64,000 nt of DNA from Amycolatopsis sp. cg9 (GCF_041346945.1 NZ_CP166850.1:3844001-3908000), one strand, 5' to 3'. Counted from the first letter of the stretch, positions 17,221 through 25,527 are shown. Made by a program: numbers and translations. Notes: generated by a model not told the origin, from the sequence alone.

Positions 17221-18354
17221 TCACCACCGGCAGGGGAGGTCAGCCCGGATCACCGTCGGCCCGCCGACCGGGCTGACGACCGTGATCACGCCGTCGATCG
17301 TCGCGGCGCGGTCGGCCAGGCCGGCCAGACCGCCGCCCGGGCGCACCTCGGCGCCGCCGTGACCGTTGTCGGTGATCTCGACGACCACGTGGTCGTCGGT
17401 CCGCCACACCTTCACGCCCGCTTCGGTCGCGCCGGAGTGCTTCGCGATGTTCGTCAGCGTCTCGCCGACGATGAAGTACGCCGTCGTCTCGACCGCCGCC
17501 GGCGGCCGGGGCTCGACGTCCACCTGGACGTCCACCGGGATCGGCGACTTCGCCGCCTGCGCCGACAGCGCCGCGTCCAGCCCGCGGTCGCCCAGCACGG
17601 CCGGGTAGATGCCACGCGCGAGGTCGCGCAGCTCGGACACGGCCAGCTTGGCGTCCGCGTGGGCCTCGTCGATCAGCTCCCGCACCGACTCCGGGTCCTG
17701 GTCGAACTTCGACTTCGCGCGCCCGAGGCTCATCGCGACCGCGACCAGCCGCTGCTGGGCCCCGTCGTGCAGGTCGCGCTCGATGCGCCGCCGCTCGGCT
17801 TCGGCCGCGTCGACACCGCGCGCACGCGACGCCTGCAACCGCTCGGCCTTCTGCTCCAGCCGCTTCGTGCGGTCCGGCCCCAGCAGCGCGAGCCCCAGCT
17901 CACCGTGCAGCCAGCCCAGCCACGGCGTCACCCAGATCGCCATCGGCAACAACACGATCGACGCCAGCGCGATCCCCAGCTCCACGCACGCCAGCGGGAA
18001 CGCCGCCATCAAGTACGCCAGGTCACGCCACGTCGTCGGATCGCTCAGCCGCACCACCCAGCGGCGCAGCAGCGGCTGCCCCTCCTCGTACGGGCGCCGC
18101 TGCGCCGGCGGCAACGGCACCCGCAGCATCGCGCCCAGCCAGCTCCGCTCCCGATCACCCGACCAGCGGACGAAGCTCGTCGTCGCCAGCAGGATCGGGA
18201 ACCCGATCCACACCACCGCCGTCGCGATCCCCACCGCCAGCCCCGTGACGACCAGCACGAACTGCAGGATCCGGAAGAAGAAGCTGACGATCATGTACAC
18301 GATCGTGCGAGCCGGGTGCGGCCGCGGGTGCTCCACGGGCAATGCCTCGGTCAT
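17221..18354 (-). CDS. NarL-type sensor histidine kinase with DUF/sensor domain
   Basis: 377 residues. An N-terminal four-helix membrane 'putative sensor' domain (about 15-165) is followed by a HisKA_3 dimerisation domain with phosphoacceptor His196 in RDLHDGAQQRLVAVAM. The C-terminal HATPase_c domain includes GETLTNIAKHSGAT and GGGLAGLADRA. It signals to the regulator at 16540-17181. The start (ATG 18354) overlaps the stop of the upstream sensor-only gene by four bases (ATGA), so the three genes form one operon. The stimulus is unknown, but members of this family often respond to envelope stress. Confidence 0.93.
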   Translation of the reverse strand: MTEALPVEHPRPHPARTIVYMIVSFFFRILQFVLVVTGLAVGIATAVVWIGFPILLATTSFVRWSGDRERSWLGAMLRVPLPPAQRRPYEEGQPLLRRWVVRLSDPTTWRDLAYLMAAFPLACVELGIALASIVLLPMAIWVTPWLGWLHGELGLALLGPDRTKRLEQKAERLQASRARGVDAAEAERRRIERDLHDGAQQRLVAVAMSLGRAKSKFDQDPESVRELIDEAHADAKLAVSELRDLARGIYPAVLGDRGLDAALSAQAAKSPIPVDVQVDVEPRPPAAVETTAYFIVGETLTNIAKHSGATEAGVKVWRTDDHVVVEITDNGHGGAEVRPGGGLAGLADRAATIDGVITVVSPVGGPTVIRADLPCRW

Positions 18355-19025
18355 CCCGCCACCAGGTTCTTCTCTTCCGCGTCTTCCCACCAGCGCTCCA
18401 TCCGACGGCGCTGCGCCACGGTCGGCCCCAGCAGCGCGTTCGCCACCCGGGCGTGCATCCCCGCCAGCGCCTTCGTCAGCGCCACCGACAACGCGATGAA
18501 CAACACCCCCAGCGCCGCCCACGGTAGCGCTTCCACCGTCGAGTCCACGGTCAGCCACCGCACGTCCTCTGCCGGGAAGTAGTACGCGCCACCCGGCAGC
18601 CACCGGAAGTAGACCGGCAGCCCTGCCAGCGCCAGGCTCGTCGACCAGAAGACGGTCACCAGCACGAACTCGACCAGGCCGAGCGGGAAGAGGACGAAGA
18701 AGTACGTCAGGTCCCGCCACGTCGACGGATCCTTCAGCCGCGCCTTCCACCGGTCCTTCCGCCCCTCGGCGGGCAACGGCAGGTACGGCAGATCGACGTA
18801 CCGGTCCAGCAACGCGTAGACCCGGGCCCGCTCCAGCCGCGCGGCCCCCCGGACCGCCAGGACCAGCAACGCGAGCAGACCCACACCCACCCACACCACC
18901 GCGGTCCCCACCCCGGCCGCCGTGAACGCCGTCAGCAACGCGAACGCCACCACCCCCAACGGCAGGTTCATCAGCAGGAACACCACCGAACCGCCGAACG
19001 GCGGATCCCGCCTCTCCCGCACCAT
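18351..19025 (-). CDS. Sensor-domain membrane protein, kinase-less paralogue
   Basis: 224 residues, with four or five transmembrane helices and a cytoplasmic C-terminal helix. The segment KARLKDPSTWRDLTYFFVLF parallels RLSDPTTWRDLAYLMAAF in the kinase encoded immediately downstream, so this is a duplicated 'putative sensor' domain without catalytic parts. The ATG at 19025 with GGGAG 6 nt upstream is preferred over an in-frame start at 19049. It probably modulates the kinase as a membrane partner; that role is inferred from translational coupling and shared domain. Confidence 0.85.
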   Translation of the reverse strand: MVRERRDPPFGGSVVFLLMNLPLGVVAFALLTAFTAAGVGTAVVWVGVGLLALLVLAVRGAARLERARVYALLDRYVDLPYLPLPAEGRKDRWKARLKDPSTWRDLTYFFVLFPLGLVEFVLVTVFWSTSLALAGLPVYFRWLPGGAYYFPAEDVRWLTVDSTVEALPWAALGVLFIALSVALTKALAGMHARVANALLGPTVAQRRRMERWWEDAEEKNLVAG

Positions 19026-19148
19026 GACCAGCTCCCTTCGTCGCCTCAAGGATCGCCTCCGGACCGGCCGGCCGACATGGTGCGCGCGGGCATCCCCGTG
19101 GTGGGGCTGGCCCTACCCACCTGGAACAAAAGAGGTGGCGACACGCGT

Positions 19149-19154
19149 TATGAT
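19149..19154 (+). promoter_or_regulatory. -10 element of ssrA promoter
   Basis: TATGAT lies 21 nt before the mature tmRNA 5' end. The -35 region is poorly defined (AACAAA with 18-nt spacing at best). Confidence 0.55.
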
Positions 19155-19175
19155 GGACAGGTTGTGTCCCACCAA

Positions 19176-19540
19176 GGGGGTGAACGGTTTCGACTTTGGA
19201 CGTTGATTCAGGAGAAGCGTGCCGGTGCAGGCGAGAGACCACCGTAAGCGTCATCGCAACCAAATAAGCGCCGACTCCAGTCAGCGCGAGTACGCCCTCG
19301 CCGCCTGAGCGAGTGCGTCTCTGTCGGCCCGGGTTCGCCTCCGGCCCGGGTACCGGCATCAGCTAGGAGGCTCAGCGGCAGTCCCGGCCACGGGGAACTG
19401 CCGTGAAGCAAACAGTGGCTGGGCTCGTCACCTCGGCTTGTTCGCGTGACCGAGGGGGCCAAGTAGAGACGTAGCGGACTGCGCACGGAGAAGCCCTGTT
19501 GATACGCCAGAGGACCCGGGTTCAATTCCCGGCACCTCCA
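19176..19540 (+). ncRNA. ssrA: Transfer-messenger RNA (tmRNA)
   Basis: 365 nt. The 5' end GGGGGTGAACGGTTTCGAC pairs with the 3' end CACCTCC to form the tRNA-like acceptor, and the 3' T-arm reads CCGGGTTCAATTCCCGG. CCA is not encoded. The resume codon is at 19270 and the tag ORF (19270-19308) encodes ADSSQREYALAA followed by TGA, close to the mycobacterial ADSHQRDYALAA. It works with SmpB (12761-13243) to release stalled ribosomes and mark the truncated peptide for proteolysis. Confidence 0.97.
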
Positions 19541-19544
19541 CTGC

Positions 19545-19590
19545 GAGAAGGCCCACGCCCCTTCGGGGCTGGGGCCTTCTCTCGTTCTCG
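19545..19590 (+). terminator. Terminator after ssrA
   Basis: An extended hairpin (GAGAAGGCCC at 19545-19554 with GGGCCTTCTC at 19572-19581, an inner CCCC/GGGG stem with a TTC loop), followed by TCGTTCT. Confidence 0.82.
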
Positions 19591-19601
19591 GGTGTTTTTC
19601 C

Positions 19602-19652
19602 GGGGGTCGAACCCCCGGGCCCCCGCCAGGCGGGCTTCGCCCCCTGGACCCC
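19602..19652. repeat. Dispersed double-hairpin repeat, copy 2
   Basis: It starts GGGGGTCGAACCCCC and continues with a second hairpin around GGGCTTCGCCCCC. It aligns with the copy at 8947-9000 over its whole length with a few substitutions, most of them compensatory within stems. Again it lies just after the terminator of a stable RNA gene. Confidence 0.7.
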
Positions 19653-19716
19653 TTCTGGGGCTGCCGCCCCTTGCCCCTGCTGCGGTGCGGGTTGGGTGGG
19701 GAGGTGCGGGTGGGGG

Positions 19717-20511
19717 TTAGGGGGTGGCTTTGATTTGTAGGACTTCTGGGGTGGGGCCTGTTGCCGCGTAGCTGCCGGTTATGTGGGTCAGGCCGGTTGT
19801 CGGGTCGAAGGTCTGCTTGGTGTTGGTGACGGGGTTGCCGTTCAAGGTCCAGGTGGCGTGGTTGCTGGGCTGGGTCGCCGGTGCTTGCGGCGGAGGTTGG
19901 TGACCGTGGGTTTGTCGTCGGTCCACGTTATTTCGGCTCGGTAGGGAGTTGCCTGAACCGTCAGGGTTTTCGAGGCTTCGTAGGGGACTGTGTATGTGAC
20001 CGTCATCAGCGCGTAGCCGGCGACGTAGAAGCGGTCGTTGCTCCAGATCGGGCCGTAGGTTCCGTCGGTCGGATTGCCGTGGAGGGCCCAGTGGACGTCG
20101 TTGGCCTGGCCGGTGGGGTTGTCGATCTCCTGGGGGCAGTTCGCCGGCTGGAGGACCGGCGTCTGGGCGCACGAGGTGAGGCCGGCCTGGACTGCCGTCA
20201 GTACTGCCTCGTTGCTTGAACCTGCTGGTCGGGCTCCGCTTTCGGCGGGGATCGCGTCCGCGTCCTCGGGGCTCGGGAGCAAGGCTGCGCCGGCCAGGAT
20301 CAGGGCGATGACTCCGACCACCTTGAGGACCTTGATCGGAGTCCACGGCGCCGCCGCCGGTTCTGCTTCGGGCGTTTCGGGTCTGGAGACGCCGTGGAAA
20401 TGCAGATCGTGCGCGGCGCCGACCTGCACCGTGGTCCCGCTGTTGTCGCCGGAGTAGCTGTTCGCCGTGTACGGCCGGTCCCGGCTCGTCGTCGTACGGA
20501 TTGCTGCTCAT
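19717..20511 (-). pseudogene. Membrane-anchored hypothetical protein with two compensating frameshifts
   Basis: The ATG at 20511 (MSSNPYDDEPGP) and the C-terminal part (from PPQAPATQPSNHATW to the TAA at 19717) are in one frame. The middle, which reads YTANSYSGDNSGTTVQVGA, one membrane helix (VVGVIALILAGAALL) and an exported domain, is in another frame. An extra base around 20471-20485 and a missing base around 19893-19903 would explain this. If both were corrected the product would be about 264 residues: Asn/Ser/Gly N-terminus, transmembrane helix, and an extracytoplasmic domain with SNDRFYVAGYALMTVTYTV. Alternatively a shorter protein starts at GTG 20429 and ends at 19842. The function is unknown, and sequencing error is possible. 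Confidence 0.6.
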
Positions 20512-20745
20512 CTGCTGGCCCCTCCCCGCCTGACACCGGCCAGGATCAGACAGTCTTACTGGGTCCGGGTGGGGCGGACCACCTTCTTGGGCCGACCGGT
20601 GCGGGCCATTGGGCTGGTTGCTGTCGGTGATGGGGCGTGTGCTAATGGGTGTGATGGGGGCCACTTGTGGGTGAAATTTCTGTGAGTGTCATGCTGAGGG
20701 CCCGACCTTGGCTCCGCACCCGTGGGGCTGGAAGTAGGTGGCCAG

Positions 20746-20952
20746 ATGACCTGGGCGCGGCACAGTGGCAGCTCGACTGCCCGTGACGAAGACAGTCGGA
20801 TGGGGGTCCTGCGGGCCGAGGAGGCGGAACGGCTCGCCGCGGAGCACTGTCGGGCTCTCGTTACCGTTGCCGGGCACTCCTCCGATGCTCGGGAGTGCAC
20901 CGAACTGCTGGACATGCTCGGGCTCGACGCCGGGTTGTGGCGGGGGCGGTAG
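20746..20952 (+). CDS. Small conserved actinobacterial protein
   Basis: 68 residues from the ATG at 20746, with AGGTG 5 nt upstream. An alternative start is ATG 20800. The C-terminal block EEAERLAAEHCRALVTVAGH and ECTELLDMLGLDA resembles short conserved proteins of actinobacteria with no known role. It is predicted to be entirely helical. It converges with the GGDEF gene, with only 4 bp between the stop codons. Confidence 0.6.
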   Translation: MTWARHSGSSTARDEDSRMGVLRAEEAERLAAEHCRALVTVAGHSSDARECTELLDMLGLDAGLWRGR

Positions 20953-20956
20953 GCGT

Positions 20957-22240
20957 TCACTTCAGGTCCGCTACGTGGACCACCTTGTTCCGCCCCGTCG
21001 CCTTCGCGTGGTACAGCGCGGTGTCCGCCGCGTCCAGGAGGCGCTGGAGTGACGTTCCCGCCTGCGGGTAGACCGCCGAGCCGATCGACACCGACTGGCC
21101 CGTGATCGACAACTGTCCCACCGGGACGGTCAGGGCGCTGATCGCGCGGCGGATGCGTTCGGCCACCGCGCCGATGTCGGGCTCGGTGATGCCCGGGAGC
21201 ACGACCACGAACTCCTCGCCGCCGAATCGGCCCACCGCGTCTCCGCGGCCGCGGACCGCCGAGATGATCGCCTGGGCCACCGCGCGCAGTACCGCGTCGC
21301 CCGCCAGGTGGCCGTACGTGTCGTTCACCTGCTTGAAGTGGTCCAGGTCCAGCATCAGCAGGCCGAACGTCGAACGCTGGCGGGCCGCGGCCGCCAGGGT
21401 GCGCTCGGCCAGTGCGTGCCAGCCGCTCGTGTTGTACAGGCCCGTTTTCTCGTCGCGGTGGGCCGCCACCTCGAGCTGCTTCACCAAAACCGTGCGGTGC
21501 AGCAGCAACACCGGCGGCAGCGCCAGCAGGACCAGGCCCGGCAACGTCGCCAGCGCCAACGCGTTCAGCGCGCCCAGGCACAGCGTCGCCACTTCCAGGC
21601 CGTTGTCCGACCACGTGCCGAACAGAGCTTCCGGGGACCGGCCGACTTCGTGCCGGGCCGGCAGCACCAGCAGGGCGTTCACCACGAAGAACGTCGCGCC
21701 CGCCGCGGCCAGCGCGAACGTGCCGCCCCAGCCGCGGGGCAGCGCCGTCCGGATGTCGGGGACCACCGCCTGGGCCGCGTAGCACGACAGCAGGATGATG
21801 GCCGCGTTGCTGACCGTCCGCGACGCCGGCACCCGCTGCAGGCGGTACCAGCTGCGGATCGCCAGGTGCGCGTACAACCCGCCCACCAGCACCGCCACGA
21901 GGGGCGGGGGCAGGAGCAGGACACCCGCGAACGTCCAGACCGACGTCATGTTGATGTGCGGCGTTTCCGACACGCGACGGCGGATGCGCTCCACGCGCCG
22001 CCCAGCTTCCGACTGGAGGACGCCGAGCACCAGCAACGTCGTCAGGACGAGCAACGTCCGGCGGTCCACCGCGACCGGGTACGGGCGCAGCGTCAGGGCC
22101 ACCGCGGCCGCCTCGGTCAGCAGGCAGTAGACGACCACGCGGGGGCGTTGGCGCCACAGCGCCCAGTGCCGCGGTGCCACGAGGACGTCACGAAAGCGTG
22201 GTCCGGAGCGCGGGATGCCACCGCCGGTCCGCATACTCAT
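20957..22240 (-). CDS. Membrane GGDEF diguanylate cyclase
   Basis: 427 residues from the ATG at 22240; the ORF is open upstream but unlike this family. The N-terminal half has about seven transmembrane helices. The C-terminal GGDEF domain (about 260-427) carries an intact active-site GGEEF at residues 340-344 and FGLLMLDLDHFKQVNDTYGH, so it should make cyclic di-GMP from GTP. The usual inhibitory RxxD five residues before the motif is replaced by GRGD, which suggests weak product inhibition. No EAL or HD-GYP domain is present. Most likely a stand-alone signalling gene. Confidence 0.92.
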   Translation of the reverse strand: MSMRTGGGIPRSGPRFRDVLVAPRHWALWRQRPRVVVYCLLTEAAAVALTLRPYPVAVDRRTLLVLTTLLVLGVLQSEAGRRVERIRRRVSETPHINMTSVWTFAGVLLLPPPLVAVLVGGLYAHLAIRSWYRLQRVPASRTVSNAAIILLSCYAAQAVVPDIRTALPRGWGGTFALAAAGATFFVVNALLVLPARHEVGRSPEALFGTWSDNGLEVATLCLGALNALALATLPGLVLLALPPVLLLHRTVLVKQLEVAAHRDEKTGLYNTSGWHALAERTLAAAARQRSTFGLLMLDLDHFKQVNDTYGHLAGDAVLRAVAQAIISAVRGRGDAVGRFGGEEFVVVLPGITEPDIGAVAERIRRAISALTVPVGQLSITGQSVSIGSAVYPQAGTSLQRLLDAADTALYHAKATGRNKVVHVADLK

Positions 22241-22319
22241 GGTGTCCGGCCGGTGACGGAGACGGTTCGGCCCGAGGTGGCGAAGGGAGGCGCGCCATGT
22301 GCGGACGCGACAACTGAGG

Positions 22320-23537
22320 TCATGGTCCCGCCAGCCCGGCCCGGCGCCACGCCCTCGCGATCGGCACGGCCACCGCGGCACCCGCCGCGCCGGCCACCGC
22401 GATGGTGTGCGCCGGGCTCAGCACTTCGGCCAGCGCGCCGGCCGCGGCGGCGCCGAGACCCTGCACCGTGATCAAGCCCGCGGAGTTCACGCCCGCGCAC
22501 TGCGCGCGGTGCGCGTCCGGCACCCGGCGCATGAACGACACCGTGCCCTGGATGTTGTAGCCCGTCGCCAGCAGACCGGACGTCGCCAGCAGCAGCACCG
22601 ACAGCACCAGCCCCGGCCGGAAGGCGAACAGCACCAGCGGCAGCCCGGCCGCGATCCCGAGCCGCCCGAGCAGCCGCGTCTGGACGTGCTCCGGGACCCA
22701 CTTGCCGAACACGACGCCGCCGAGCACGCTGCCCGCCGGGTCCGCCGCCATGAGCAGCCCGACCAGCGTCGCGCCCGCGCCGATGCCCGCCGCGTACGGG
22801 GCGGCCAGCGCCTCCGGCACGATGTAGAACCCGGCCAGCCAGTTGAGCGCGACCAGCGTCCGCAGCGCCGGATCGCGCCGGATCAGCCGGATCCCGGCGC
22901 CGGTCGCCGACAGCCAGGCCGGGCGGGCCGCCGCCGCGGCCGCGGCCAGCCGCCGGACACCCGTGACCAGCAGCGCCGCCGAAAGCAGGAACGTCACCGC
23001 GTCCAGCGCCAGTGCCGTGGCCGGCGTCAGCGCCGCGATCAAGACCCCGCCGCCGGCGAACCCGGCCAGCTGCGCGCCCTGGATCGTGACGTTCCGCAGC
23101 GCCATCCCGACCAGGTACCGCTCGCCTTCGAGCACCGACGGCAGCAGCGCCTGCTGCGCCGCCTTGAACGGCCCGCCCAGCGCCGTCAGCACCGCGACCA
23201 GCGTGCACAGCACCCACAGCGGGACGCCGGGGACCGCGATGACGGCGACCAGCGCGGCCCGGGCCAGGTCCGCCGCGACCATCACGTCCCGGCGCGGCCA
23301 GCGGTCGCCCGCGCCGGCCAGCAGAACGCCGCCGAGCAGCGATGGCACGTACGTCAGGGCGTAGGTCAGGCCGGTCAGCGCCGCCGAGCCGGTGCGCTGG
23401 AAGACGAGGACCGCGAGCGCGACGCGGGCGAGCTGGTCGCCGCAGATGGACAGCAGCTCGGCGCTCCACATCGCGCGGAACTCGGCGACGGCGAGCACGG
23501 CGCCGAAGCCCACCTTCGTCACGCGTGCGTCGTCCAT
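22320..23537 (-). CDS. MFS transporter (exporter type)
   Basis: 405 residues with about twelve transmembrane helices. The loop-2 motif GDRWPRRDVMVAADLARA is typical of the MFS_3 / macrolide-efflux-like subgroup. The start used is the ATG at 23537 (MDDARVTKVGF), which has AGGGG upstream; an in-frame GTG at 23579 is possible but overlaps the operator. The substrate is unknown. On the minus strand it follows the IclR gene, with the AbiE-like cassette inserted between them in opposite orientation. Confidence 0.88.
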   Translation of the reverse strand: MDDARVTKVGFGAVLAVAEFRAMWSAELLSICGDQLARVALAVLVFQRTGSAALTGLTYALTYVPSLLGGVLLAGAGDRWPRRDVMVAADLARAALVAVIAVPGVPLWVLCTLVAVLTALGGPFKAAQQALLPSVLEGERYLVGMALRNVTIQGAQLAGFAGGGVLIAALTPATALALDAVTFLLSAALLVTGVRRLAAAAAAARPAWLSATGAGIRLIRRDPALRTLVALNWLAGFYIVPEALAAPYAAGIGAGATLVGLLMAADPAGSVLGGVVFGKWVPEHVQTRLLGRLGIAAGLPLVLFAFRPGLVLSVLLLATSGLLATGYNIQGTVSFMRRVPDAHRAQCAGVNSAGLITVQGLGAAAAGALAEVLSPAHTIAVAGAAGAAVAVPIARAWRRAGLAGP

Positions 23538-23576
23538 CGGTGGCGCCCCTCGAAACCCCTGTTCAGCCAAGGTAAT

Positions 23577-23608
23577 CACCGAACGGAGTGGAATCGAGCC
23601 GTTCGGTG
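23577..23608. promoter_or_regulatory. Inverted repeat operator upstream of MFS gene
   Basis: CACCGAACGG (23577-23586) and CCGTTCGGTG (23599-23608) are perfect 10-bp arms separated by 12 bp, 40 bp upstream of the MFS start. This is a probable repressor site of the transporter; the regulator is not known. Confidence 0.6.
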
Positions 23609-23632
23609 ACAGTTACCCTGTTCGCAGCAGCG

Positions 23633-23661
23633 CGTCAGCCCGGGTGGCCGCCGATGCGGGT
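23633..23661. repeat. 29-bp direct repeat, left copy (duplicated IclR 3' end)
   Basis: A perfect copy of 25528-25556. Read on the minus strand it encodes the last residues TRIGGHPG and the stop codon of the IclR gene, although the rest of that gene is not present here. With the right copy it brackets the AbiE-like pair, 1895 bp apart. Confidence 0.9.
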
Positions 23662-23689
23662 TGCGTGAAGAGCGGGTCTTGTTCAGAAT
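23661..23689 (+). promoter_or_regulatory. Promoter of AbiE-like operon (leaderless)
   Basis: TTGCGT (23661-23666) and CAGAAT (23684-23689) are separated by 17 nt, predicting transcription from about 23695-23696, that is, at the first base of the antitoxin ATG. No ribosome-binding site precedes that ATG. The -35 box begins on the last base of the left direct repeat. Confidence 0.5.
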
Positions 23690-23690
23690 G

Positions 23691-23721
23691 AGAGCATGTT
23701 CAATTCAAATGAACATGCTCT
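23691..23721. promoter_or_regulatory. Autoregulatory operator of AbiE-like operon
   Basis: AGAGCATGTTCA (23691-23702) and TGAACATGCTCT (23710-23721) are perfect 12-bp arms with a 7-bp spacer. They overlap the antitoxin start codon and the predicted transcription start. AbiEi antitoxins are known to repress their operons through inverted repeats at the promoter. Confidence 0.75.
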
Positions 23722-24757
23722 CTCGTTGAACGCGGAGAGCTTTCCGAGTCTGCTGCGCGACCTGCTGGGCGAGCTCGGGCTTCGCAGCGAGTTGCTCGCC
23801 GCGGATGACGCCGAGCGGGAGGGAAACGGGCGAGGAGACGCTGTGCTGCGTCTCGCGACGAGGGCCGGCGCTACCCGGACCTACCTCGTCGAGGTCAGAC
23901 ACCGGTTGACGCCCGAGCTGGCCACCAGTATCAGCGTGCCCGCACGACTCCCGGCGTTACTGGTCGCCAGCTATGTCAGCGAGCCGGTCGCCGAACGGCT
24001 GCGCGCCAGGGGGATCGACTACGTGGACACGGCGGGCAATGCCCACCTCGCGTGGGACGACGTTCTCGTCGACATCCGCGGGCGCCGCAAACCGGCCGTT
24101 CCACGGTCGAGAACGTCGCCAAGCGGGTCCGGCGCCTTCGGCCGGGCGGGTCTCCGCGTCCTGTTCGTCCTGCTCAGCTGGCCGGAAATGGCAGCCCGGC
24201 CCTATCGGGTCCTGGCCGAAGCGAGCGGGGTCTCGCTGGGCACCGTCAAGACGGTGATCGACGAGCTCACCGCAGCCGGCTACCTCTACCAGGGCGCGGA
24301 AGACCGCCGTCTCGCTCGCGGCGGCGAGTTGCTCGACCGCTGGTCGGAGGCGTACTCGATCACCCTGCACGGCTCGCTCGCCCTGGGCGAGTTCTCCGTC
24401 GACGACCTTTCGTGGTGGCCGGATTCGGAATCCGAGATGCGCTCGCTGGGGATCCAGGTGGGGGGCGAGGCCGGAGCCGGTCTCATCGACCCGCACCTGA
24501 GGCCTGCCTCGCTGACGCTCTACGCCGGACAGCTCCCCGCCCGGCTGATCGGCCGGCATCGCATGGCCCAGGTCGAAGGCAGGGGGAACGTCCACATCCG
24601 GAAACGGTTCTGGCACGTGCCCGGTGCCGAGTCCTGGCTGGTGCCCTCCCCGTTGATCTACGCTGACCTGCTGGCCTCGGGGGACCCCCGCCAGCGCGAA
24701 CACGGAGATCGGATCAGGACGATTGATGATCGACTTGTCCGCCTCGGCGGATCCTGA
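23696..24757 (+). CDS. AbiEi-like antitoxin / transcriptional regulator of type IV TA system
   Basis: 353 residues from the ATG at 23696. The N-terminal part (about 1-135) resembles the restriction-endonuclease-like fold of the AbiEi_2 family, with the conserved pattern ARGIDYVDTAGNAHLAWDD and an Glu-rich strand TYLVEVRH. A winged helix-turn-helix follows (about 150-205, with ASGVSLGTVKTVIDEL). The C-terminal region is family-specific. In AbiE systems this protein represses the operon and neutralises the nucleotidyltransferase toxin without direct binding. The palindrome over its start codon fits autorepression. Its 3' end overlaps the toxin gene by 32 bp. The assignment is by pattern recognition, and some members are annotated only as regulators. 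Confidence 0.75.
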   Translation: MFNSNEHALSLNAESFPSLLRDLLGELGLRSELLAADDAEREGNGRGDAVLRLATRAGATRTYLVEVRHRLTPELATSISVPARLPALLVASYVSEPVAERLRARGIDYVDTAGNAHLAWDDVLVDIRGRRKPAVPRSRTSPSGSGAFGRAGLRVLFVLLSWPEMAARPYRVLAEASGVSLGTVKTVIDELTAAGYLYQGAEDRRLARGGELLDRWSEAYSITLHGSLALGEFSVDDLSWWPDSESEMRSLGIQVGGEAGAGLIDPHLRPASLTLYAGQLPARLIGRHRMAQVEGRGNVHIRKRFWHVPGAESWLVPSPLIYADLLASGDPRQREHGDRIRTIDDRLVRLGGS

Positions 24758-25526
24758 AATCCTCCTCGCCGCCAGGACGCTCGCCCGAGTCGACGTGGCG
24801 GCGCGCACGGCCGGACTGGACTACCTGGTGGTCGGCGCGACAGCGCGCACGATCCTGTCGATCGGGCTCGTCGGACGGCCACCCGAGCGAGCCACCCGCG
24901 ACGTCGACATCGCCGTCAGGGTGTGCACCTGGGGTGACTTCGAACGGCTCGTCGGCGAGCTCGACAGGCAGGGCACCAGCGTGCACTCGTTCCTCGTCGA
25001 GGGAGTCGAGGTGGACGTACTGCCCTACGGCGGCATCGAACGGGAAGACCGCACCATCCTCTGGCCCGACGACCATCGGATGAACGTCCGCGGCTTGAGC
25101 GAGGCGGTGGCATCGGCCGAGACCGTCCTGCTGCCCGGAGGGCTCGCCGTCCGAGTCCCTTCGGTGCCCGCGCTGGCTTTGCTCAAACTGCTGACCTGGT
25201 GGGATCGGCACGTGACCGACTCACGTGACGCGATCGACCTCGCCACGATGATCTCCTGGTACTCGACCGGGCCCTACCTGGATCGGCTGTACGAAGAGGA
25301 ACTGGAACTGCTCGGCCGGTACGACTACGACCCGGCTCTCGCCGGTGCTTGGCTCCTGGGCTCGCAGGTGCCCGGGCTCCTCGACGACGAGGGGAAGGAC
25401 GCGCTGCTCCGGATCGTCGAAGACGGTGACGCGCTGGCCAGGCTGGCCAACGACGCGCGGGCACCTCGGGCTCCGGAACTGATGCGGGCGTTGGGGGCCG
25501 GTATTCGCGACGCGGCCCGGTCCTGA
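24726..25526 (+). CDS. AbiEii-like nucleotidyltransferase toxin
   Basis: 266 residues from the ATG at 24726 (a TTG lies one codon earlier). The DNA polymerase beta-like nucleotidyltransferase core is visible: DYLVVGATARTIL followed by TRDVDIAV, with the catalytic Asp59 and Asp61. A third strand, VEVDVLPYG, supplies the last acidic residue. A helical C-terminal part contains LALLKLLTWWDR and RDAIDLATM, typical of AbiEii / DUF1814 proteins. Family members transfer nucleotides (GTP in AbiEii; CTP to tRNA in MenT relatives) and block growth, giving phage abortive infection. It overlaps the antitoxin gene by 32 bp, so co-expression is certain. The RNA target is unknown. Confidence 0.8.
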   Translation: MIDLSASADPEILLAARTLARVDVAARTAGLDYLVVGATARTILSIGLVGRPPERATRDVDIAVRVCTWGDFERLVGELDRQGTSVHSFLVEGVEVDVLPYGGIEREDRTILWPDDHRMNVRGLSEAVASAETVLLPGGLAVRVPSVPALALLKLLTWWDRHVTDSRDAIDLATMISWYSTGPYLDRLYEEELELLGRYDYDPALAGAWLLGSQVPGLLDDEGKDALLRIVEDGDALARLANDARAPRAPELMRALGAGIRDAARS

Positions 25527-25527
25527 C

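Noticed and set aside
22297..22317. Six-codon ORF with a GGGAGG upstream between the GGDEF and MFS genes
   Set aside because: Too short to support, with no leader-peptide or attenuator structure.
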